Below, piece by piece: positions 55,297 to 64,000 of a stretch of DNA of 64,000 nt. The notes under the pieces are model-generated. The model searched no databases, was not told the origin of the DNA, and saw only the letters and a program-made list of their open reading frames with translations. A program made the translations under genes and the position numbers. Origin of the DNA: Cornus controversa (Eukaryota > Streptophyta > Magnoliopsida > Cornales > Cornaceae); assembly GCA_026545225.1 (NCBI GenBank), contig CM048846.1, forward strand, positions 39,319,501 through 39,383,500, in the 5' to 3' direction. Within the stretch, counting starts at the first letter, position 1. Every line of letters begins with the position of its first letter.

Positions 55297-58200
55297 TACA
55301 TAGATAGGTATGTTAAAAATACAACACTATATGCTTCGTTTAGAGAGAGACCAAGTAATCAAAAGCAGTAACATATTATGTATAAATAGCAAACAGGAAA
55401 CACAGGCATTCTTAGTTACTTTAATGCAGTTCAGAATCTCAATTTCCTATGATCTCCACCAGAGTAGAGTAATGAACAGAAACTGCATTTTCATATAGAA
55501 GAGGAATCCAGATTCAAGAACAAAAGTCTACCCTCTAGGATCCTACGCTGTAAAGGACTTTTGTCAGTCCCTTCTTTGTCTGAATTTGAGAAACCTGAAC
55601 AAAAAATCAGAACGAGTTGTTACAAGAAGGAATAACTTTACAACGTGAAAATACAAAAAAATTTCCAATCCAACAGTGGCATTAGAGAACAAAATGAAAC
55701 CACAAAAGACAGGGTTTCACAGCCTTAGCCTTTATTTGTGCTAACATACCACAAGTAGAAAGAAAATGACAACAATACTAATAATAACTACAACAACATA
55801 ATAGTAGGCATCTCTAAACTAATTTTATCTCTGCATTTCACTCTCCATACCACACTATATCAGATTACATTGCTGGTGACGCTCTCAAAATGTCTTGATT
55901 GTGTTCTTTAATGTCCTAAGCTAAATATCTGAGCATTCACACCTCTGCCTTGTTGATCTAAACTATGTGTAAGCTAGTCCCTATTTTTTGATTTCTGTTG
56001 CATTTGAGTCTAAACATCTGAACTACATTTCAGCTCACTTTTTGCTGCCAAAATCTGTTATGTGGACTAACCTAATCTGAAGGTTCTCTGGGCAGCTTAT
56101 TAAGCTTTAAACAAGTATACTTAGTCATTTTAAGGCTACATTTGCCGAAGTAAATTTGATATATTGACTGCTGAACAATTTCATAGTCTGAAGCCTCAAT
56201 ATCTAAGATGAACAATGTATGTCAAGCTCAACCTGTTGCTGTCAAGTGATTAATCTGTTCTGCATGTAGACTAATCATTACTTATGTCTGAAACTGGTTA
56301 AGCATGCTTATTTAAGTAGGTTAAAGTTGAACCATAATCTAGCTTGATGTCCTTGAGCTTAATTAACATGTTTTGTACCCTAAACTCAAATCTACTGCAT
56401 TGTTAACTGTTAAAAATTGCACCAGCTTTGTTAGATTGATTTAACTTGACTCTGAACTATTTTAGATCATCATAACATGTTTAAAAATTCAATTATGACC
56501 TGTTTAAACTTGCAAGAAGATAAATTAGGGGCTGTGTTGAAATTAGTTCATTTGTAGCCTGATTTATGCTCTTAATTACTATTAAATTATGTTCTTTCTG
56601 TAAGAACATGTCTAAAATAGATAATTATGGATTAAATTTAGCTGAGCATGTTTCAATTATTAATGTTAAAAGTCTGTAAAGCTCAGTGTTATCCAGAATT
56701 AGTATAGGATCGAATCAGTATTTGACACTCCTTATTCAGCTGTTGCGTCATTTATAGATGAATTTTGGTCCAATGAACTGACAAACTAGTGTAGATTAGG
56801 CCATTATTATTCTAGCAAACCTATTTTATCATGACAAACATGTATGTGCTGTTTTAAGGTCTTATAATAGCTACTGAAGTTTAAAGTCAATAACCATTCA
56901 AAGAACCAAATTTTTGTTGGCAAATAGCGCTTTTTATTCCCCAACCTCAAAAATATAAAGGAGAACCTCAAACTGCATTGCTTTCATGCTTCTAGATTTA
57001 ATATGGTTTTCAACTTTCAGTTAATAGCAGAGGGAACACTTGTGGGAATCAGTATTTGTATTGTAATAGAAGTTTGATCATACTTGTTATTAAAATGGGA
57101 ATATGATGAAACGATGCATTTATGACTAAGTTTGTTAAATATCTTATGCAGAGGAGAAAGGTTTCTGAAGAGCTTCCTGGTAACCGAATAGATTATTTGA
57201 CGTAAACAAGTATTTCCAACAGCGCTCACGGTGAAGGTTGGTTGAGTAGTCTTAAGTGAACCTTTTATTTAGTTTGTGCAAAGTTTTATGTGCTTAATTT
57301 TAATTTGAAATGTTTAAGTCAAGTCCTGGTTGATTAATTTCTTCCTAGTCTTTTTGCTCTATTGGGCTGTTGAAGATGATGAACTTTTACTTGAAAAAGA
57401 TGATGTCCTTTACTCTGTCCCAAAACCCCAGGGCTTTTGTGTCTTCTTTTCTCAATTTGAAAGCATAGGCCTAATAATTTATAATAATAGTAATTGCAAT
57501 GTGAAGTACTACAATAGAAGTCAGTAAGGTGGGGCTAAGGGATTTCAATATGCTGCAAGGCGGGGCTAAATGGATTTCATTATGCTGATTTTTTGGTTAT
57601 GGGAGTGTGATCAGAGAAATTTAATCCTTTGTGATGAATATCAAGCAAGTCAAGCCTTACAATCACATTTTTATGGTAAATGCCTGAGCAGTGTCTTAGT
57701 AACTTGACTTTGTTATTTGGAATCAGGTCGATATATTGAGATGATATCTAGTTAGCACTTTTTGCTCGTGGTAAGAAATGACACAGCTAATAAATATTGA
57801 TATTATAACAAAAAATTTTGCTGGTTTAATTTCTAACTGTAGCAACTATGTTCTAATTTCTAAAATAATCCCTTTTGCTGGTTTAATTTCTAACTGTAGC
57901 AACTATGTTTTAATTTCTACAGTTAGATTGCCTTTTAAACAAAAATTTTAAAGTTGTGGTGGTATTTAAATGTTAAAGAAAAGAAAGTTAGACGATTTTT
58001 AAGTGTAAAATATTAAAAGAAACAGTATGAATTGAAATTTAGAGGATGAAACTAATGCAATATGTAGAATGAGATGGTCAAATGTATTACAAAAATATTA
58101 AAAGAGATTCTTGTATAATCAGAAGGAAAATGCTCATTATCCAATGCTCATTATCAAATACAAACTTGATGGTGAAACGAGGATGTCCATAACGGGTAGT

Positions 58201-58350
58201 AAAGAAAAATAGACTATACCAAAATTTGATAGAGAACTAGAAATCAAACAAGTTTTCAAAAAGATACAAAATAAAAATATGAAAGTTAAAAGTAATAAGA
58301 AACACTAAATATAAAGCATAAAATCTTCAACCTAAAGAGGGGGAGATGAG
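55297..58350. other. AT-rich DNA without recognised gene
   Basis: Open frames here are short. A 45-bp piece near 57,830-57,910 (TTTGCTGGTTTAATTTCTAA then CTGTAGCAACTATGTT) is present twice in tandem. A short RRKVSEELPG frame at 57,150 after an AG could be another cyclin T exon but is too short to claim. Confidence 0.4.
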
Positions 58351-58359
58351 AGACTCAAT

Positions 58360-59000
58360 GAATTAATTGTTAGAGACATTAATATATTTTGGAAGCTAAA
58401 AGAGAGATTTATAAGAGATCTTTATTGATTTTTATTTTTGAGCACACACACAGAGAGTGCTTAAGTTGTGATGTTCTTCTTCATCTCATCAACAGAATCT
58501 TCAAGACATCATCAGTCTACACAGTTGATCAAGAACAGCAGAGGTAGTTCCTTGAAACTACAAAGATTTTATCTAAAGAGGAAGAGAAATGATCATTATG
58601 AAGGGAACGAAATACTTGCTGAGTATTTTGTTCTTTCAGCTATCCTAGAATTGTGATGTTAGCCGGAAGTCTGCAGCAGTTGAACATGGTGTCACAATTG
58701 TAAGCCTGAGGTGTTCTGTATCAAATTCTTGTCAGAGTGGAGTGGGTGTGAGTCTGGGATAGAGTCTGATGTACTTTGCTTCGAGATAGTGGATTGGTAT
58801 CTCTAAGGTCTTCTACCTCACCCTCGTGGGTTTTCCCTTCTTGAGGTTTCCACGTAAAATTTCTGGTGTCATCTCTAACTTTTCCTTACTTGCTCTATTT
58901 ATTTTGTGATTGGTTTGGATGTTTAATTGGTAATAATTATGGGTAATTAATCAATCATAAAAATTGGGCAAGATGACCTATTTACCCCCCTCTAGGTCTA
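58360..59000 (+). mobile_element. Remnant of a copia LTR 3' end
   Basis: TAGTGGATTGGTATCTCTAA, CACCCTCGTGGGTTTTCCCT, TTGAGGTTTCCACGTAAA and CTATTTACCCCCCTCTAGG succeed each other as in the R/U5 end of many plant Ty1/copia LTRs. No partner LTR or PBS follows. Confidence 0.45.
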
Positions 59001-59704
59001 AGGATTAGCATCTCACTCTAAATTAACTGAACCATTTCCGCACCGCATAACTCACACTTCTATCCCCTCGAAATGAAAAAACCAAAGCTTTAAAGTCTGC
59101 AGTGATTTCAACCATAATTGTTAGCTATCATATTCAAGAATGGATTGGAATCCAATAGTTCCTAACAACTAATCTGACATAACTCTGACCTCAATGTCTC
59201 CAGAAATGACCATGCTTCTTCTGCCCTTGTATTTGCCTACATCATAGTCCAAGTTAGAATGTCAGCTCAACAATATTAGCATAACACCTACAAGCGTAGA
59301 ACACCTCCATTAACCTCATCTAACAAATCAAATTGATTCATTCATGTGAGACTTGCCTATGTAGGTATTTAAGCACTCAAAATATGCTGGGACCTCCATA
59401 AATAAATGGAGGACATCAATTTACCTTCCTAAATGAGAGGAGACAAATGCCAATGTAAATCATCATAAATTACTAGAATTCCTTTTCATTTTATTTTAAT
59501 TTTTCAGCAACATTTCACTCATAAATTGGACAGGATGTACACATACATTTTAAAGTGTAGCAGTCACCAAGGTCTCCAAATTAATGAAATGAAGTATTAA
59601 TTGAAATTCTAACATTAGAAAGTATAAATTTCATGACAAATGAATTAAACATCTTCAAATGAAGTATTATACAAACCAAATTTGAAGAGTTGGTTAGTGG
59701 GAAA

Positions 59705-60945
59705 GTTTGATCGAGAAGTTAGAGAACTGGCAAAGATTGAAGAGTGGGTTTCAAGGGCTTGGAAGATTTCTGCAGGGGTTTTGGTTTCTTCACTGCTGGA
59801 CACTACTGCTTTTCAGGTTGCCTTCTTATGCTGAGGTGATTAGGGGTTTTTTTGCAAGGGAAACGAACATAGGGAGAAGCAGAATTGCTTTTGGATGTGT
59901 AGTCCTTTAAAGTTTGGGTGCTCGGGAATTCTTAAGGAAAAAAAGGAGAAGAGAGTAATGGTTTTCGCCCTTCTGCTCCATTTGTGGTGTTTCGCTCTAT
60001 TCGAAGCCATTGGAAATGCTTGTGGGGATTTCAAGAAAGTGGAAGTAGATGATAGTAAAGATGCCAACAAAGTTATTATCTTGGTTAAAGAGGGTGGTGT
60101 CGTTCCAATGTCAATACTGGTAAATGATGAAAGGCTTTGCTACAGGGTTTACTTAGCAGAGGAAAAGCTTCCTGAGCTTGTTCACCTGTCAGCCAGTCTT
60201 TACACCAAGGACAAGAACAGTCTCGTAAAGGACTCTCATAGTTTAGGGTTTGTTATAAATGATAGGCTAGGATCACTCCAGTTTGGCCCTAATCAAGAGA
60301 ATCATGGCATGCCTAATTACGGTGAACATGGAAACAATTATTTTCTTCACTCCTCTGAGTCAAGATTGAAGGGAATAAGTTCTTATGCCCTTTTCAAATG
60401 GGAGAATTGTAGGAAGCTAGTCCACAGTACTTCATTTGGAGGAAAAAGGTGGCCAGAAAAAGGAAACAGAAGTTTTCATGGGCTCAAAAACAGAAATGGA
60501 TTGCCAAAGAACAGACTCAATCTCATTTCCAAGTTCGTGCATCGAAGTCTAATCCTAAAAATTCTTCTTTTACTCCTGCGATTCTGGGTATCAATGGAAA
60601 AATGGGTTCCTTAAAGAAGTTGGGAAGTGGGTGTATATGATGGGAAATTTGATTCAGTGAAATATGGATGGGGAGGAAGGATCTACTGAAGTGCAAAATT
60701 GGGATGGTGTTGCCGATGCCTGTGATTCCGATAGAGGGATTGAGATTGTGTGACCTTCAAAGGAAATTGAGAAAGTGAAGTTGTGTAGTATAACAGAGGA
60801 GGAAAAAGGCTCTGATGGGGGGTTGATAATTCCTGAGTATGACAATCATGGGCAATTGAGAGTTCTTTCAAGTGGTAGGGAGGATGAAAGTGATGTGGCT
60901 AAACTCGAATTATATTGTAAGCTTAATTTTTGCCCTTTTTATCAA
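59705..60945 (+). pseudogene. DUF4283-type ORF (LINE ORF1-like), broken
   Basis: Frames at 59705-59840 (EWVSRAWKISAGVLVSSLLD) and 59895-60614 (LLHLWCFALFEAIGNACGDF, VDDSKDANKVIILVKEGGVV, LCYRVYLAEEKLPELVHLSA) have the DUF4283 pattern 'HLW..LF..IG..CG.F..V'. A third frame to 60,945 ends EDESDVAKLELYCKLNFCPF. Stops near 59,840 and 60,615 and frame changes break it. It ends where an LTR begins (about 60,950). Confidence 0.55.
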
Positions 60946-60949
60946 AATA

Positions 60950-62305
60950 TAATTTAACCACTCGCAAGAGCACGAATCTTTGTAGATACAGTTCTATATA
61001 GAGGGTATCGATCCCACGAGGACTAGTCGCAATTGTCTTAAAGAAAGATTAATTCCACTTTAATCCTAAAAATAGGATTTTGAGTTTTTGTTTAAAAACT
61101 ATTGCATGAATGAAATGACAATAAAATTAAAGGGTAAAGGATGGGAGAGAGAACTAAGGTTGGTTTCCACTACTAGCCATTCATATGTTCATAAGTGTAA
61201 CAAGCATGTGATTCATTAATTAAATGCCTAACAATGTCATTAGGCTTGTGACCTCAATGACATATCAAAAGATCAATGTGTTTGTCCACCTATCATAATC
61301 CATCTTCAATAAGCATAGCTTTTCAACCTAACTAACTATCTAATTACCCTACTCTCTAACTGAACCTACATGCATCCAAACTACTTTATCTTGGCATGGT
61401 TTATACAAACAAACACAACACATTCATTTAAACACCATTATCTAGCCAGCATTTGCACTTCTTGTGGAATATGCAAATGTTGTGCATTCACATGAAGATT
61501 ATACTCTAAGACAAGAATAAAACCAAAATCATATGAATATATAAAAGAAATGTATTAGTGTACATGATCACTAGGCTAAATAATCAACATTTAATTACAA
61601 ATCCCAAGTGCTACAAAGATGAACAAGTTTACATGGCTAGGGGTTGAAACCAACACCCTAGTAGAAGAGTTAGTTGCTCATGGTTGCCTTGCACTCTTCC
61701 ATTGATGAAGAAGATGAAGCTTCTTGGTCTGGTTCATCTTCTCTTCTTCCTCTCCGGAAAGTCTCTCCTTGGATAATCTGATGTGTGTTGAGAGATATAT
61801 GAGATTAGTGGCTTTTTGGTACTTTAAGGCTTCCTTTTTCAACCTTGGGGCCCACCATATATATATATATCAATATATATGTCCATTGTATCAAGAAGGT
61901 CCCCAAGGGTCTTATTCAAGTTAGACAATCCCCCTAAGTCGTGCAAAAAGGGAGATTTTGTTGCAAGTGGGAGAGCAGGTGAGCAAGTGGGCAAGTGGCT
62001 TTTGCAGAATCTCGATCAATCGAGATTGGATCTTGATTGATCGAGATTTCGATCAATTGAAATAAGATCTCGATCAATTGAGATCTCGATTGATCGAGAT
62101 CAACATCTCGATTGATCGAGATGCCTTTGACTGCATTTCTGATTTTTGTTCTTCAGCTGCAAATAGCCTCAAACTTTGCTCCTTTCACTACAAGACCTGC
62201 AATACCTCAAAAACACAAAAATACCGTAAACATATCTCGGTAATCATAAAAACGGAACTAACATATGCAATAAAGAGGGTTCAAATGCATAGAATTGAAC
62301 ACTTA
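60950..62305 (-). mobile_element. 3' LTR of a minus-strand LTR retrotransposon
   Basis: On the minus strand this begins TGATAAGTGTTCAATTC at 62,305, directly after a polypurine tract, and ends near the GGATCCTCGTGGGATCGATACC-like block around 61,000 (plus: GGTATCGATCCCACGAGG). This arrangement marks a 3' LTR whose element continues right, beyond the window. The outer end (about 60,950) is approximate. Resembles large Ty3 elements of Tat/Athila type by its PPT and layout; family not proven. Confidence 0.6.
62009..62122. repeat. Array of 18-bp self-complementary units
   Basis: Six units of ATCTCGATYRATYGAGAT type lie in 114 bp, each palindromic or nearly so, and neighbours can pair with one another. 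Confidence 0.85.
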
Positions 62306-62320
62306 TCACACCCCCAAACT
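62306..62320 (-). promoter_or_regulatory. Polypurine tract of the minus-strand element
   Basis: The minus strand reads GCAAGTTTGGGGGTG immediately before TGATAAGTG. Confidence 0.7.
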
Positions 62321-64000
62321 TGCACATTGCCTAGTCCCTTAGCAATGCGATATTACAAAAATAAAATTAACTATCCTATACAAAAGTTTAATCATGCTCA
62401 GTCATCAACTAGATAAAGGGTGATCATCCATTCATTTCACATTTGGCAAATGCAACAAGTATTACAGAACTATGTGGTCATTAGCAAAAATGGACTTTCA
62501 CAAGCTATAAATAAATGACGGTCCCCACATAATGGCCAGCCCGAGCAAACATACCAATTCTGACCCCAAAATCCTCTTTGAAAAGTGAACATGCATTCTA
62601 ACGCATGGCTTTTGTCATATTTGGAGAAGAAAAAGAACAAATCTGTTTTTAAGAGAAAAACTCATTGAAAAAGCTCGACATTGCCGTTCATTATCACAAA
62701 ATTTCATGATTGCTCATGTGCGGATGACCGTGCAATGCTTAGCTCTTTTTGCTTTCTTGTAAGCCCATGTAGCGGCATTGGGCCAATGACTCCCAAACCA
62801 ATTGGTTTGGCATTAGGTGAAGAAACACCTCTCGGACTTAATAACCGAGCTTACAAGGCGATGAGCTTAAGCAAGCCACCCCCTTATTATTGCTCAACCT
62901 TTCACACTTATATGTGAATACTCCCTGCTTTGAGGCATAGAAATCCGGTTTATTGAGTGAGAAGGCTTATTGCATTTATTTTATAATGTTTTTTTTTTTA
63001 GAACAACCGGAAGATCTTATTCTTTAAGTTGTTCAGATAAAAACAGAAGTTTACAAAATTCTCCATCAGACTTATACCCCATAATTTAAAATGCATGTGT
63101 GCGAATTTGTGCGGTTAAGGACAAATTTAGGGTAAGAACTATACGTGCTCATATTTGGACAAAAATGTAGACCATTCTAGCCTACTATATAGCTTGCAAA
63201 AGTACGGGTATTTACAATGTTAAAGTTCTTAACTACCTGCTACATTTACCTCGGACATTTATTCGAATGATCTTCCTTTAAAAAGCAAGACATCATAGCA
63301 AGCATGCAAAAATATCAAGAAAACTGCTCTACAATGACACTCAATACTAAGACTGAACATTGCATCCATATGCAAGTGGTATAGCATACCGCAGCCCCAA
63401 ACTTATATGCAACATTGTCCTCAATGTTTGGACAAGAAGAACAAGGAAAGAAGTTACCGGGACTGCAGAATGCGACAAAAATGGTATTCCAATAGTAACG
63501 GTCATCCTGCAAATAAGAAAAACCTGCACGGACACCAACTAGATACCATGAGCATTAAAAGGAACAAAAAGTATATGGAAAGAGCATAATAAAATAAGTA
63601 TGCACAAACGGACAATGCCAAGATCACTGCATATTTAAGGGTCTGAACTGGTGTTTCCCAATTGTCTAAGAGGTCTATGCGATAAGATATTGACTATCCA
63701 GGCAGGCTAACATATAGCACGCAAAGGGGCTGCCTTTCTTTATTACCGCTATACTGCGTTGAAGCAATCTCAACAGTATTGGGAATTTAAACCAGGCGGT
63801 AATAAACGGAAATCATCAACTGAATCGCATATAACAATTAGGGAAGTGGCACTACATACATAGTCAAAGTATAGAGAACAGATATATTGACGGAAAGCAA
63901 AAATAAAGACAAGAAAGATAACACATGGTATAAGAGAAAAAATAAATGTATTCCATAAATATGAAAATGAGTTTAGTACAAAGTGTACATGCATCTGGAA
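62321..64000 (-). mobile_element. Internal non-coding part of the same LTR element, to the window end
   Basis: No pol motif. The segment 62,790-62,860 (GACTCCCAAACCAATTGGTT, AACACCTCTCGGACTTAATA) is shared with 29,163-29,240, so the family is dispersed. A second PPT-like string occurs near 63,390 (minus TAAGTTTGGGGCTG). Confidence 0.45.

Noticed and set aside
62187..62196. CACTACAAG as the second CACTA terminus
   Set aside because: It is in the same orientation as the end at 40,256, is followed by ACC rather than AAAAT, and has no subterminal repeats, so it cannot be the partner.
63315..63589. Overlapping 60-65-codon ORFs on both strands
   Set aside because: Short, mutually antisense and within the internal non-coding region of an LTR element.

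Overview
The window is repeat-rich nuclear DNA of a flowering plant, probably a woody eudicot. L1-like LINEs with DUF4283-type ORF1s, Ty1/copia and Ty3-type LTR elements, a CACTA transposon and intron-containing fragments of plant genes all occur. The species cannot be named from this sequence, and no intact host protein-coding gene was recognised. Almost everything is a mobile element, often nested, or a broken gene copy.

Left part (1-25,617). A decayed minus-strand nucleotidyltransferase (TRF4-like poly(A) polymerase) pseudogene lies at 1,668-4,935. Next to it, on the same strand, is a fragment of a VAN3-binding/FORKED-like (DUF828) gene whose exons lie at 5,333-5,712 and 25,225-25,617. The intron between these exons holds a plus-strand L1-like LINE (LINE-A, about 5,803-25,192, with an 18-bp poly(A)). 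LINE-A is split twice. The first insert is a complete 10.4-kb LTR retrotransposon without pol genes (6,677-17,106; 4.07-kb LTRs, 2.3-kb internal region, TSD TGAAT), which fits a LARD (large retrotransposon derivative) with Tekay/Del-like priming sites. The second is a related 3.9-kb solo LTR (18,288-22,160; TSD GTAGT).

Middle (26,760-46,470). A 3'-lacking minus-strand LINE (LINE-B) comes first. It is followed by a plus-strand pseudogene of the ribonucleotide reductase large subunit (29,533-35,987), one exon of which is split by a minus-strand copia element (30,480-34,732). After a repeat-poor AT-rich stretch, a fourth LARD-type LTR (39,046) runs to a CACTA transposon terminus at 40,256. Behind that terminus lie the last exon of a succinyl-CoA ligase alpha gene, an LRR receptor kinase fragment and a Ptta/En/Spm-type transposase gene, all on the minus strand. 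This layout suggests a gene-capturing CACTA.

Right part (47,820-64,000). LINE fragments, a piece of T7-phage-type RNA polymerase (probably from a mitochondrial plasmid), a further LINE (LINE-C) cut by a fifth LARD-type LTR start, a Pro/Gln-rich ORF with a 105-bp tandem duplication, a cyclin T exon fragment, a copia LTR remnant, a DUF4283 ORF, and the 3' LTR with polypurine tract of a minus-strand LTR element that runs off the window.

The genes do not form a pathway. The value of the window is its insertion chronology: host fragments were disrupted by LINEs or copia, and the LINEs were then disrupted by the LARD family. The LARD LTRs appear identical except for one 8-bp indel, so that insertion is recent.
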